Positions 49,533 to 58,483 of a stretch of DNA of 64,000 nucleotides are shown piece after piece. Origin of the DNA: RGIG8124 sp045130665 (GTDB lineage: Bacteria > Bacillota > Clostridia > Christensenellales > CAG-917); NCBI GenBank assembly GCA_045130665.1, contig JBGUQC010000003.1, positions 62,001-126,000 on the forward strand. Reading direction: 5' to 3'. A model generated the notes under the pieces. The model saw nothing but the letters and a program-made list of their open reading frames with translations. It searched no databases and had not been told where the DNA came from. The first letter of the stretch is position 1. Each line of letters starts with the position of its first letter. The translations under genes and the position numbers were made by a program.

Positions 49533-49991
49533 ATGAAAAAACAACGGCTAATTTATTTAATCTTAATATTGGCTATTTGCTTAGCTCTTTTAACTGGTTG
49601 TACTGTAATCCGTGGCGATAAAGGAGATGCAACAGAACCAGGAGATGAAGAGACTATTGGTGTAGTTACTATAGTAATTGATGAAAAGGAAATAACAAAA
49701 CCTGCTCAATATGATAGTCTACATGCTTTATTAATTGAGCTCAAAAAGACTGGCGAAATTAGCAGATATGACTATGGTTATAACGGAGATAAAGTTTATC
49801 CAATTGCTATTGATAAGTATAAAGATTATGAAGATGGCAATCTTTTGATATATCACAATATCGAAGATACCACGTTGTATACAACGAATAATATGATGAG
49901 AATAGATGGAGTTACCTTTAGATGTTCCATCGTTGGTTTGAATGAATTACCTGCAAAAGCTGGCGTAAAATATTTAATTGTTTGCGAATAA
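49533..49991 (+). CDS. Small lipoprotein
   Basis: A 152-residue predicted lipoprotein; the signal sequence ends in LLTGC. The mature part has a beta-grasp-like look similar to DUF4430-type domains (a SLHALLIELKK helix, then strands around YDYGYNGDKVYPI and LLIYHNIEDT), but the match is by eye and weak. It has its own promoter that gives a leaderless transcript. It is followed 51 bases later by an acyltransferase gene with a second promoter. Confidence 0.6.
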   Translation: MKKQRLIYLILILAICLALLTGCTVIRGDKGDATEPGDEETIGVVTIVIDEKEITKPAQYDSLHALLIELKKTGEISRYDYGYNGDKVYPIAIDKYKDYEDGNLLIYHNIEDTTLYTTNNMMRIDGVTFRCSIVGLNELPAKAGVKYLIVCE

Positions 49992-50004
49992 TTACTCGAA
50001 AGTT

Positions 50005-50032
50005 TTGACTAAGTATAATTAAATATTATACT
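50005..50032 (+). promoter_or_regulatory. Promoter of the 50043 gene
   Basis: TTGACT (50005-50010), 16 bases, TATACT (50027-50032). Ten bases separate the -10 box from the ATG, so the leader would be only about two to four bases. No ribosome-binding site is seen. Confidence 0.55.
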
Positions 50033-50042
50033 ATTTATAATC

Positions 50043-51320
50043 ATGAAAAAGGACAGAGTGTATTATCCAATAGATTCTGGAGCATTGTTTTATCCAGTAA
50101 TTCGTTCTAAAAAAAGCGAGAGTCTTTTTACTTTTACTTTACTTATGTTAGATGATGTGGATCCTGAAAAACTATCTTTAGCAGTTGAAGAAGCTTTGAA
50201 ACGTTTCCCAACAATGGCCGTTAGATTAAGAGCAGGTTATTCAAGACATTACTTTGAACATAACACACTTCCTTTACCAATAAAAGAGTATGATGGTAAG
50301 GTTCTTGCACCAATTAACAGAAGAAAAAATAACTATCACAATATAAGAATTTCTTATATTGGAAAGAAGATAGTTTTTGATTTCTTCCATGCTGTTACAG
50401 ATGCAAATGGAGCATTAAGATTTATTAAAAATGTGTGTTTTGAATATGCTCGTATGCTTGGAAAAGATGTGTCTGATATTAAAGATGTAGATATCAATTT
50501 AAGGGAAACAGATGGCGAAATAGAAGACTCTTTCTTGAAATACTATCAAAAAACGAAGTTCGATATGGATGATATCAAATCTCTGATTGGACAAAAACCA
50601 ATTACTATTGGTGGTATTCCAAGTAAGAATAGTATTTCATGTAGAGAATTGGTTGCAAAAGAAGTAATAGATCTTGCTAGATCTAAAAATACCACAGTAA
50701 CTGCTCTTCTTGGTGGCATATTAGCTTATTCAATTATTAAGACAAGAGAAAAAATAGATGGAAAGAAAAGCATTATTTTAATGATACCTGTAGATTACAG
50801 AAGAATATTCCCATCTGTTTCTATGAGAAACTTTGTTTTCTTTATAAGAATTTGCATTAAACCACAACAATGGTACACATTGAATGATTATATTACCATG
50901 GTCCATGATCAAATGGTTGAGGCTACAAAGAAAGAGAATTTACAAAAAGATTTGTCTACTGTAGTTAAAGGTGGCAAGAGCTTTATCTTAAAAATATGTC
51001 CATTATTTTTAAAAATGGCAGTTGCTAAATTTTCTAGGTTGTTTTTAAAAACAAGACAAACTATAATATTTAGTAATCTTGGAAAGGTAGACATAGACAA
51101 GAGATTGGATGTAGACAAAATAATGTTCAATCTAAATGTCTCGAAAAATGCCACAACCAATTTAGCATCCATTTCTACAAACGGAGAGATGGTACTTGCT
51201 TTCTCCAAGTCTGTTTCAGACGATATGGTAGAAAATAAAGTGTTCAATATGATAGAATCTCTTGGATGCGATGTAAAATATATTGAAAAATTTCAAAATG
51301 AGGATATAAACAATGATTAA
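50043..51320 (+). CDS. Acyltransferase of the condensation-domain/alcohol acetyltransferase superfamily
   Basis: A 425-residue soluble protein. It carries the superfamily HxxxD motif in FDFFHAVTDANGA (His near residue 118), with the preceding strand and a later MIPVDYR/SMRNFVFFI segment that fit the second half of such two-domain, CoA-dependent transferases. Relatives include alcohol O-acetyltransferases and condensation domains of peptide synthetases. Nothing around it indicates peptide synthesis, so a small-molecule acyltransferase is the safer call. The stop overlaps alaS by eight bases, an unusual pairing with a tRNA synthetase. Confidence 0.72.
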   Translation: MKKDRVYYPIDSGALFYPVIRSKKSESLFTFTLLMLDDVDPEKLSLAVEEALKRFPTMAVRLRAGYSRHYFEHNTLPLPIKEYDGKVLAPINRRKNNYHNIRISYIGKKIVFDFFHAVTDANGALRFIKNVCFEYARMLGKDVSDIKDVDINLRETDGEIEDSFLKYYQKTKFDMDDIKSLIGQKPITIGGIPSKNSISCRELVAKEVIDLARSKNTTVTALLGGILAYSIIKTREKIDGKKSIILMIPVDYRRIFPSVSMRNFVFFIRICIKPQQWYTLNDYITMVHDQMVEATKKENLQKDLSTVVKGGKSFILKICPLFLKMAVAKFSRLFLKTRQTIIFSNLGKVDIDKRLDVDKIMFNLNVSKNATTNLASISTNGEMVLAFSKSVSDDMVENKVFNMIESLGCDVKYIEKFQNEDINND

Positions 51321-53097
51321 CTCGGAGACATTAAGACAATTATACCTAGACTTCTTTAAGAGTAAAGGACATGCTGTAATACCAACAGCTTCTCTTATTC
51401 CAGAAAATGATCCAACAGTTTTATTCACAACTGCTGGTATGCACCCATTAGTTCCATATCTTTTGGGTGAAAAACATCCTGCTGGAACAAGATTAACAGA
51501 TGTCCAAATCTGCGTTAGAACAGGAGATATCGACGAAGTCGGTGATGAATCACACTGCACATTCTTCGAAATGCTTGGTAACTGGTCTTTAGGAGATTAT
51601 TTCAAGAAGGAAAGTATTGCATGGTCTTATGAGTTTTTAACAAAGGTTTTAAACATTGATGTATCCAAATTAAATGTAAGTGTTTTTGCAGGAAATGATT
51701 CTTGTCCAAGAGATGATGAAAGTGCAAATATTTGGCGTTCATTAGGACTTAAGGATGAGCAAATATTCTTCTTGCCAAAAGAGAATAACTGGTGGGGACC
51801 AGCTGGACAAACTGGACCATGTGGACCAGATACAGAAATGTTCATAGATACAGGCAAGGATAAGTGTTCAGAAGACTGTTCACCAGCATGTTCTTGTGGT
51901 AAATATCTTGAAATTTGGAATAATGTTTTCATGCAGTATTTCAAGGATGCAGATGGCAAATTAACCCCAATGGAACACAAGAATGTGGATACCGGAATGG
52001 GCCTTGAAAGAACACTTTGTATAGTTAATGGATACAAGTCTGTTTATGAAACAGATTTATTATCTTTTGCTATAGCAAAACTCGAAGAATTATCTGGCAA
52101 AAAGTATGGTGAAAACGAGGATGATACAAAGGCTATGAGAATCATTGCAGACCATACAAGAACAGCCACATTCTTACTTGGAGATGTTAAGGCAATTTCT
52201 CCATCTAATGTAGACCAAGGTTATGTATTACGTAGACTTATTCGTAGAGCAGTTAGATACTGCAGAGTACTCGGAATAGATGGTTCAGCTTTAATTGAAA
52301 TCGCAAAGCTTTATATTGAAAAATACAAAGGCATTTATACAAACATTGGTAACAATGCACAAAGAATTGAAGATGAACTTAGAGCAGAACAAGAAAAGTT
52401 TGGAAAGACAATAGAACAAGGTATTAATGAGTTCGAAAAGGTAGTTAAATATATACCTACAAAAACTATTCCTGGAAAGACAGCATTTAGACTTTATGAT
52501 ACCTTTGGTTTCCCACTTGAAATGACTATTGAATTAGCTAAAGAAAAAGGCTTTGATGTAGATGTTCAAGGATATGAAGAAGCATTCAAGAAACACCAAG
52601 AAATCTCTAAGGCAGGAGCAGAACAAAAGTTCAAGGGTGGACTTGCAGATACAGGTGAGGTAACAGCAAGATTACATACTGCAACACACCTTTTAAATGC
52701 TGCACTTAAAATTGTATTACAAGATAATACAATTAACCAAAGAGGAAGTAACATCACTCCAGAAAGACTTCGTTTCGACTTCTCATTCGGCAGACCAATG
52801 ACTCCAGAAGAGATTCAAGCAGTTGAAGATTTGGTAAACGAAGAAATTGCAAAGAACCAAGATGTTAAACTTGAAGAAATGAGCGTAGCAGATGCTAAAG
52901 CACAAGGTGCAGTTGGTGTCTTTGATAATAAATATGGCGAAGTAGTTAAGGTATACACAGTTGGTATTTCTAAAGAAATATGCGGTGGACCACATGCAAA
53001 GAATACATCTGAATTAGGACACTTCAAGATTGTTAAAGAACAATCTTCATCCGCAGGTGTTAGACGTATTAAGGCAATATTGGAAGAAAAGAAATGA
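51313..53097 (+). CDS. alaS: Alanyl-tRNA synthetase lacking the C-terminal domain
   Basis: Charges tRNA-Ala. The protein has 594 residues, against about 870 in most bacteria. The catalytic core is present: FTTAGMHPLVPYLLG, ESHCTFFEMLGNWSLGDYF and NVDTGMGLERT. The editing domain is also present, with metal ligands in HTATHLL and CGGPHAKNT, and the chain ends soon after GVRRIKAI. The missing part is the oligomerisation helix and the C-Ala domain that helps bind tRNA. The reading frame closes naturally into the next gene by a four-base overlap, so it is not a frameshift. Confidence 0.93.
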   Translation: MINSETLRQLYLDFFKSKGHAVIPTASLIPENDPTVLFTTAGMHPLVPYLLGEKHPAGTRLTDVQICVRTGDIDEVGDESHCTFFEMLGNWSLGDYFKKESIAWSYEFLTKVLNIDVSKLNVSVFAGNDSCPRDDESANIWRSLGLKDEQIFFLPKENNWWGPAGQTGPCGPDTEMFIDTGKDKCSEDCSPACSCGKYLEIWNNVFMQYFKDADGKLTPMEHKNVDTGMGLERTLCIVNGYKSVYETDLLSFAIAKLEELSGKKYGENEDDTKAMRIIADHTRTATFLLGDVKAISPSNVDQGYVLRRLIRRAVRYCRVLGIDGSALIEIAKLYIEKYKGIYTNIGNNAQRIEDELRAEQEKFGKTIEQGINEFEKVVKYIPTKTIPGKTAFRLYDTFGFPLEMTIELAKEKGFDVDVQGYEEAFKKHQEISKAGAEQKFKGGLADTGEVTARLHTATHLLNAALKIVLQDNTINQRGSNITPERLRFDFSFGRPMTPEEIQAVEDLVNEEIAKNQDVKLEEMSVADAKAQGAVGVFDNKYGEVVKVYTVGISKEICGGPHAKNTSELGHFKIVKEQSSSAGVRRIKAILEEKK

Positions 53098-53894
53098 GAT
53101 TGTTTGATTCACACGTACATACTATAAATAGTCCAGATGGACATGATACTATAGTATCATTATTAGAGGATGCTAAGAATAGAAACTTCTATTATTTAGC
53201 AACAACAGATCATTTAGATCTGGATTTAAAAGTATGTAAAGAAAATAAAACACCAGTTGCTTGGAACCACATAGATTTAGATAAATATTATTCCGAATGG
53301 AAGGAAGCCGCAAAGGATGCAGGAGATGTTAAATTTAGATTCGGAATTGAAGCTGGATACGATAAAGGCGCAAATGAAGCATATATCGAAACATTCAAAA
53401 AGTATCCTTTTGATGTAGTAATTAATTCTGTACACTTTGTAGACCACTGGGATGTATATTTCTTAAACCCATTTATCTTTAAATCCAAAAAGAGAATATA
53501 TAGACATTATCTTGAAAAGATACTAGAGAGCTTAGATGCTCCATATCAATATGATATTGTTGGACATATCGGTTATGTCACAAGAAATGCACCATATAAA
53601 GATAAATCTTTACGCCTTGCAGATTTTGAAGATTTAATTAATGCAATTTTAAAGAAAATCATTGAAAAAGATAAGGCATTAGAAATCAATACACATCATG
53701 GAATTTTACCAACAGAAGAGATTCTTCAAAGATATTATGACCTTGGTGGTAGACGAATTAGCTTTGGTTCAGATACACATAGATTTGAACTTGGAAAGGA
53801 TTTAGATGTTGTAATGGCTCTTGCAAAAAAGATAGGGTTCACACACTTTTCTGTATACACAAATCATATTCCAGAAGAGATTGAAATTCCTTAA
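53094..53894 (+). CDS. PHP-family phosphatase, histidinol-phosphatase-like
   Basis: A 266-residue PHP-domain metal-dependent phosphatase. Metal ligands: DSHVHTINSPDG, TTDHLDL, a Glu in GIEAGYD, VHFVDHW, then EINTHHGI and GSDTHR near the end. This is the pattern of HisJ-type histidinol-phosphatase, although no other his gene is in the window, so another phosphate ester could be the substrate. The ATG overlaps the alaS stop by four bases. A terminator follows 38 bases after the stop. Confidence 0.85.
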   Translation: MRLFDSHVHTINSPDGHDTIVSLLEDAKNRNFYYLATTDHLDLDLKVCKENKTPVAWNHIDLDKYYSEWKEAAKDAGDVKFRFGIEAGYDKGANEAYIETFKKYPFDVVINSVHFVDHWDVYFLNPFIFKSKKRIYRHYLEKILESLDAPYQYDIVGHIGYVTRNAPYKDKSLRLADFEDLINAILKKIIEKDKALEINTHHGILPTEEILQRYYDLGGRRISFGSDTHRFELGKDLDVVMALAKKIGFTHFSVYTNHIPEEIEIP

Positions 53895-53931
53895 AATAAG
53901 TGAATAGATTATTGAAAAGTTGATAAGTAAG

Positions 53932-53970
53932 TATACCGGTAAAATAAGCATTCTATCGGTATATTTTTTT
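53932..53970 (+). terminator. Intrinsic terminator after the PHP phosphatase gene
   Basis: TATACCG (53932-53938) pairs with CGGTATA (53957-53963), with further partial pairing inside the loop, followed by seven Ts. Confidence 0.8.
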
Positions 53971-54040
53971 ATTATTTTATGCAAAAACTGGATTTTAAGC
54001 GTGTCTAATTAAAAAAAATTGAAAAATAGTTGTTTTTAGT

Positions 54041-54069
54041 TTTACTTTATATTTTTTTATCTATATAAT
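54041..54069 (+). promoter_or_regulatory. Promoter of the 54113 gene
   Basis: TTTACT (54041-54046), 17 bases, consensus TATAAT (54064-54069). The preceding 70 bases are very AT-rich with A and T tracts, like an UP element. The leader is about 40 bases with AGAGG before the ATG. Confidence 0.7.
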
Positions 54070-54112
54070 AAGTTCAATTTGTAAAAATATTAAAACTTTT
54101 TAGAGGTATAAA

Positions 54113-54730
54113 ATGGCAAAGAAATTATCCAGCGTTGAAATGCAACAAAAGATGGATATTCAAAAATGGTTAGATTCTGAAACAAACCATATGGATATGT
54201 GTGGCCACTATGAATATTGTGGTTACTGCAACAAGTATGAGGCAACTCCATGTGCAAATGCATATGATCGTTTAATGGCAGAAAAGAACAGCAAAGTTTC
54301 TTCTTCTTTTGCAAATAAGAAATTCGATTTAGACAAAGTTATGCAAAAGAAAGCAAACAGAAAAGGCTTAACATTCGTAGAGAAATATACATTATCAGAT
54401 GATATTATCAAAGAACGTTATGCAATCATGAAAGAAGCTCTCTTAACACCAGTAAAGGGTAAAGCACCAATCAAGAGCCGTATTTCAAAACAATGTGATA
54501 CATACAGAAGAGATGGTGAAATCGTTGCTAAAATTACAATTTTAGGAAGCTCACTTCGTATCAACTTAAACATTGATCCAAAGGATCCACAATTCTGCGA
54601 TGGAAAAACACCACACTATTCAACAGGTCACAAACATGTCTATTCAATGGTTCCATTCCAATTCAAGGTAAATTCAAAACTTGGATTAAAGAGAGCACTT
54701 CAATTAATAGACTTCATCAAAAACAACTAA
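54113..54730 (+). CDS. Cys-rich protein with a conserved C-terminal domain of unknown function
   Basis: A 205-residue protein. A Cys-rich N-terminal region (CGHYEYCGYCNKYEATPC, near residues 34-51) may bind a metal. The C-terminal 110 residues (SRISKQCDTYRRDGEIVAK, SLRINLNIDPKD and YSMVPFQFKVNSKLGLKR) follow the pattern of a domain common in Clostridia, often reading as a sheet with KSR...K(L/I)xLRG...LYL, whose role I do not know. It stands alone with its own promoter and terminator. No signal peptide. Confidence 0.65.
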   Translation: MAKKLSSVEMQQKMDIQKWLDSETNHMDMCGHYEYCGYCNKYEATPCANAYDRLMAEKNSKVSSSFANKKFDLDKVMQKKANRKGLTFVEKYTLSDDIIKERYAIMKEALLTPVKGKAPIKSRISKQCDTYRRDGEIVAKITILGSSLRINLNIDPKDPQFCDGKTPHYSTGHKHVYSMVPFQFKVNSKLGLKRALQLIDFIKNN

Positions 54731-54741
54731 TAAAAAAAAGA

Positions 54742-54762
54742 AAGAATCCAAACTGGATCCTT
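54742..54762. terminator. Terminator between the Cys-rich protein and histidine kinase genes
   Basis: AAGAATCCA (54742-54750) and TGGATCCTT (54754-54762) with an AAC loop. The stem is complete on the minus strand (one G-U pair, then TCTTTTTTTT) and has one A-C mismatch on the plus strand, where it runs into TTTTTT. It serves both convergent genes. Confidence 0.78.
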
Positions 54763-54771
54763 TTTTAATAC

Positions 54772-56163
54772 TTATTCCTCTTTGCCATCAGCATATTCAT
54801 CTCTTTTCTTTTCTCTATCTTTTTGAATAGCATTGATTTCTTCCAACTTATTTTGGGCTTCTTGTAATTCTTTTTTATTTGGTATTGGAAGATTGATTTC
54901 AAATATCGTTCCTTTTCCTTCAATACCATGACAGGAGATGTTTCCACCATGTTCTTCTATTGTGGATTTAGCTATAGCTAAACCAAGACCAAAACTGCTG
55001 TTTTCAACATCTGAAGATCTTGCACCGTCTACTCTATAGAATCTATCAAATACATGCCTTGCATTTTCCTCGGAAATTACTTCGCCTGTGTTCATGACAG
55101 ATAGATGTGCAACCTTTTTATCTGCAGTTAAATTAAGTGTGATTTGTCCGCCTTTATCTCCAGAATATTTAACAGCATTATCTAATAGAATCAATATTAC
55201 TCTTGATATTGTATCTTTATCTCCAAGTATGGTGATTTGTGGTTGGATATTGCTATCAAAGGCTATGCCTTTCTCGAAACAGACCACCTCATAATCCAAG
55301 CATTGTCCTTCAACAATTTTAGATAAATCAAGTGGTACATGAAGAAGTTTTGTACTATCTAATTTACTGAGTTCAAGCATTCCACGAATAAGTGAGTTCA
55401 TTCTAGTTACTTGGTTGTCTATAGACTCAATCCATTTCTCATTTTCTTCAATAGTTGTCTCTGGTTCAGACTTTAGAACTGCTAAGTTTGTAGAAATAAC
55501 AGTTAAAGGAGTCTTTAATTCATGGGAAGCATTTGCAGTTAGTTCTTTTTGTTTTTCAAAAGCATCACCAACTGGCTTTAGTGCAACTTTAGTTAAGAAG
55601 AATGCAAGTATGCCGATGATTAAAACTGTAACAAAGTGTCCAGTTACACAGATAATGGACATATTAACTAATTGAGAATGATTAGATGTTACATCTTTAA
55701 TAGCATAATCTGTTACGCCATTGTCCTGCGTCTTAGATGCAACTACAAAGTAGTTGTTATCCACTTGGAACTCACCATTTTCAACATCCAGGGCATCTTC
55801 AATAATCTCAAGTTGGATGTCACTTGAGTATATATTGATTTGCATGTTCTTTAATATAGTTGTTCCATCATCTAATACACAAAGCATAATGCATCTTTCA
55901 GATTCAGGTGTACCTAGCATTGGAATTTTTGGAGCATTTTCATCAGGTGGGGTGTTGGTGTCATTGAAGAATGAGTTAACATTTAATGCACTCTCTAGAA
56001 TGTTTTCTGTGTCTTTAGACATAAGCAAAGCTTGTGTTCCAATTACAGCACCAAAGACTAAAGCAAAGAATACCCAAGCAATTATTGTAATAATGATGGT
56101 TAGTCTTATTCTTGTTGCTTTTATAGCATCAGTTGAAGTTTTAATATGCTTAAAGTTAATCAT
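54772..56163 (-). CDS. Sensor histidine kinase
   Basis: A 463-residue membrane kinase. Two membrane segments (about 22-45 and 166-190) flank an outside sensor of 120 residues. H-box: ASHELKTPLTVIS. N-box: ILLDNAVKYSGDKGG. G-boxes: DGARSSDVENSSFGLGLAIA and a late GKGTIFEINLP. No clear HAMP domain: the second membrane segment runs into a short linker (VALKPVGDAFEKQKELTAN). The C-terminus is a Lys/Glu coil. The start overlaps the response-regulator gene by eight bases, so the two form a two-component system. The signal sensed is unknown. Confidence 0.93.
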   Translation of the reverse strand: MINFKHIKTSTDAIKATRIRLTIIITIIAWVFFALVFGAVIGTQALLMSKDTENILESALNVNSFFNDTNTPPDENAPKIPMLGTPESERCIMLCVLDDGTTILKNMQINIYSSDIQLEIIEDALDVENGEFQVDNNYFVVASKTQDNGVTDYAIKDVTSNHSQLVNMSIICVTGHFVTVLIIGILAFFLTKVALKPVGDAFEKQKELTANASHELKTPLTVISTNLAVLKSEPETTIEENEKWIESIDNQVTRMNSLIRGMLELSKLDSTKLLHVPLDLSKIVEGQCLDYEVVCFEKGIAFDSNIQPQITILGDKDTISRVILILLDNAVKYSGDKGGQITLNLTADKKVAHLSVMNTGEVISEENARHVFDRFYRVDGARSSDVENSSFGLGLAIAKSTIEEHGGNISCHGIEGKGTIFEINLPIPNKKELQEAQNKLEEINAIQKDREKKRDEYADGKEE

Positions 56164-56833
56164 TCTTTTGGATCTTGTAGCCTACTCCACGTAGGGATTC
56201 TATTGAAAAGTTTGCTTCAATGTGAGCAAGTTTCTTTCTTAAGAAAGAAATATATACTTCTAAATTGTTTGATTCAAATTCATTATCTAAGCCCCAAACC
56301 TTCATAATCATATCCTCTTTGCTTGCAACAAAATTTGGATATTCAAAGAAGTATCTGGCTATTTCAAATTCTTTTCCGGAGAGTGTTAAAGATGCTTTAT
56401 CTGTTGAGATTTCATGAGTTGTTAAATCCAATGTTACATTTCCACATGTGAGTTTGTTATCTGATACAAACTTACCTCTACGTCTTAATAGTGCACGGAC
56501 TCTTGCAACAAGATGGTCATAATTAAATGGTTTTGTAACATAGTCATCTGCACCGTAATCTAATCCTGCAATCTTGTTTTCATCATCTGCGAGAGCAGTT
56601 AACATTAGTATTGGTGTCTCAATGCCTTTTCTACGTAATTTTTGAAGCACTTCAAAACCATTCATCTTTGGCATCATTACATCTAAGATAATTAAATCAT
56701 AGATTTTTGTCATGCCATAGTTGTAACCATCAGATCCATCATAAACAGAATCTACTTCATATCCATCTTTTTCAAGCATTTTGGCAAGAGCTCTGTTTAA
56801 TTCCTTTTCATCTTCAACTAGTAAAATTCTCAT
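56156..56833 (-). CDS. OmpR/PhoB-type response regulator
   Basis: A 225-residue regulator. The receiver domain has the acidic pocket LLVEDE, the phospho-acceptor in DLIILDVMMPKMNG and the Lys in DYVTKPFN. The C-terminal winged-helix DNA-binding domain is seen as GNVTLDLTTHEIS, LSGKEFEIARYFFEYPN and VYISFLRKKL with RGVGYKI. GGAG precedes the ATG. It is upstream of and overlaps its cognate kinase. Targets are not evident; the adjacent surface protein at 56980 is divergent and could be one (inference). Confidence 0.95.
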   Translation of the reverse strand: MRILLVEDEKELNRALAKMLEKDGYEVDSVYDGSDGYNYGMTKIYDLIILDVMMPKMNGFEVLQKLRRKGIETPILMLTALADDENKIAGLDYGADDYVTKPFNYDHLVARVRALLRRRGKFVSDNKLTCGNVTLDLTTHEISTDKASLTLSGKEFEIARYFFEYPNFVASKEDMIMKVWGLDNEFESNNLEVYISFLRKKLAHIEANFSIESLRGVGYKIQKND

Positions 56834-56966
56834 ATATTCTCCGGGTATATTAATTATGATAATTTTATTTTATTATACAATGATTAAAAAAACATTAAAA
56901 GTTATCTATTTATTATTTAGGGCAAATGAGATATACTATTATCAAATAATATTTACTATTATTTTG

Positions 56967-56972
56967 TATAAT
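56967..56972 (+). promoter_or_regulatory. -10 box for 56980, predicted leaderless
   Basis: Consensus TATAAT with seven bases to ATG 56980. No good -35 box stands 17 bases upstream; the window there is AAATAA. The promoter may need an activator, for example the divergent response regulator. Confidence 0.45.
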
Positions 56973-56979
56973 AGATACT

Positions 56980-58434
56980 ATGACGATGGCTTGGAACATA
57001 AATAAAAACTTAATATTTAGACTTGCTATAGCATTCATTTTGATTATGTGTGCTATTGCAATTATTTTTATTTGTTCTGATGCACATAACATAGCATACG
57101 CGGGTGAGTTTGATGTTGTTATCAACATCACAGACTCTAATTTAAATGCCGAATACACCATTGGAGAAAACAAATTATTTGTTGATTTGGAAATAGAATT
57201 CCATGAGTTTACTCCAGCAACATCTCACTATGATTATTACTTCTATATAAAGGAAGAAGGCGGCGAATATCCTACAAATCCAACTTATTCTGATTCTATT
57301 TTCGGTATAAGATCATATTATTTCGGAGATGCAATGGATCTTGGCAATTATACTCTTAAGATTGTAGTTGTTGGTGTTTATGCAGATGAAAGCTACCAAG
57401 GCGTAAGAGAAGTTAGTTTCTCAGTTAGCAAGGCAACTCTTCCAATCGAGGCTACAACCTTTGAAAGAGAAAGAATAGTATATGGCGAACCAATTAGTGC
57501 AGCACACGATTTATCTAATTCCTATGGTACCTTTACATATAACTCAGATGTAGATACATCTGTAGTAAAGACCCCAGGTGTTTATCAATTCTACGGAACA
57601 TTCACACCATTCTCAGATAACTATCGTGTTGCAAACAATGTTTGCAAAGAAATCGAAGTTACAAAGAGACCAATAAGAGTTTTAATAGATAACAAATTTG
57701 GTTATGTAGATGAACAACTTCAAGCATTCACATATCATGTAGATACAAGTACAGTTCTTCCAGGTGAAGAAAATGCTTATTCATTATCATTTGCCTTAGA
57801 TAGAGAGGTGGATGGAGCTGGGGAGTATTATATCGTTGGTACTATGACTTCAGATTTATACCAAGCTTTATATGTAAATACAGATAACCCAGAAGGTAAT
57901 ATTTCTGTACCAGGAATATATAGAATATATTCAAAGACATATGTTGTAACTTGCATAGATGACCTTATTACTAGATTTAGAATCTTAAGAGATATCGGTT
58001 TCGGTTTAGATGTTGAGATTGTTTTAACCACAACTCAAGGCCGTTTCAATTATGAATCAGATACATATAAAAGTATTGGTGAGTATAAACTCATTCACTA
58101 TTACAAAGGACAAGCAACAGTTCCAGAACAAGATTATATTGTCGAATTAACTCTTCCAAAATATATAGGAAGAAATGTTGTTGTTCAATATAGAAATGGA
58201 GACAATGTAATTACACAAGTTTGTATTCCTGATCCAAATGGTATTATTTCATTTAAGATGGATACATCTGGTGAATTTGCAATGTTTGCTGAAGAAATTC
58301 CAACTCCAGAACCATCTGCACCAGACAAGTATTTCACAGAGATTTTACCATATGATGTAATTGTATGGGTTGCTGCTGCAATGCTTATTTGCATCTTCGC
58401 AATAACATTTAGAAAAAAGAATAATAATTTATAA
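56980..58434 (+). CDS. Surface protein with Ig-like domains and a C-terminal membrane anchor
   Basis: A 484-residue secreted protein. The N-terminus is a signal sequence (LAIAFILIMCAIAIIFICSD, followed by AYAG). At least three beta-sandwich modules follow (YDYYFYIKEEG, SYGTFTYNSDVD with the closing YGTFTPFSDNY, and IRVLIDNKFGYVDEQLQAFTYH), like MBG or Ig-type domains in Clostridia. The C-terminus has one membrane segment (VIVWVAAAMLICIFAITF) and a short basic tail, so it is anchored to the membrane with its domains outside. A second ATG two codons later (56986) is possible. It is divergent from the two-component operon. Confidence 0.75.
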   Translation: MTMAWNINKNLIFRLAIAFILIMCAIAIIFICSDAHNIAYAGEFDVVINITDSNLNAEYTIGENKLFVDLEIEFHEFTPATSHYDYYFYIKEEGGEYPTNPTYSDSIFGIRSYYFGDAMDLGNYTLKIVVVGVYADESYQGVREVSFSVSKATLPIEATTFERERIVYGEPISAAHDLSNSYGTFTYNSDVDTSVVKTPGVYQFYGTFTPFSDNYRVANNVCKEIEVTKRPIRVLIDNKFGYVDEQLQAFTYHVDTSTVLPGEENAYSLSFALDREVDGAGEYYIVGTMTSDLYQALYVNTDNPEGNISVPGIYRIYSKTYVVTCIDDLITRFRILRDIGFGLDVEIVLTTTQGRFNYESDTYKSIGEYKLIHYYKGQATVPEQDYIVELTLPKYIGRNVVVQYRNGDNVITQVCIPDPNGIISFKMDTSGEFAMFAEEIPTPEPSAPDKYFTEILPYDVIVWVAAAMLICIFAITFRKKNNNL

Positions 58435-58452
58435 TAGACAAAACAGTGTTTA

Positions 58453-58469
58453 TTATGATATTATCATAA
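58453..58469 (+). promoter_or_regulatory. Palindrome upstream of the pyr operon, candidate operator
   Basis: TTATGATA-T-TATCATAA is an 8+1+8 perfect inverted repeat, 19 bases after the end of the surface-protein gene and 15 bases before the leader structure. A possible promoter -10 (TAATAT, 58475-58480) begins six bases downstream. No T-run follows, so it is not a terminator. Confidence 0.5.
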
Positions 58470-58483
58470 AAACTTAATATAGC

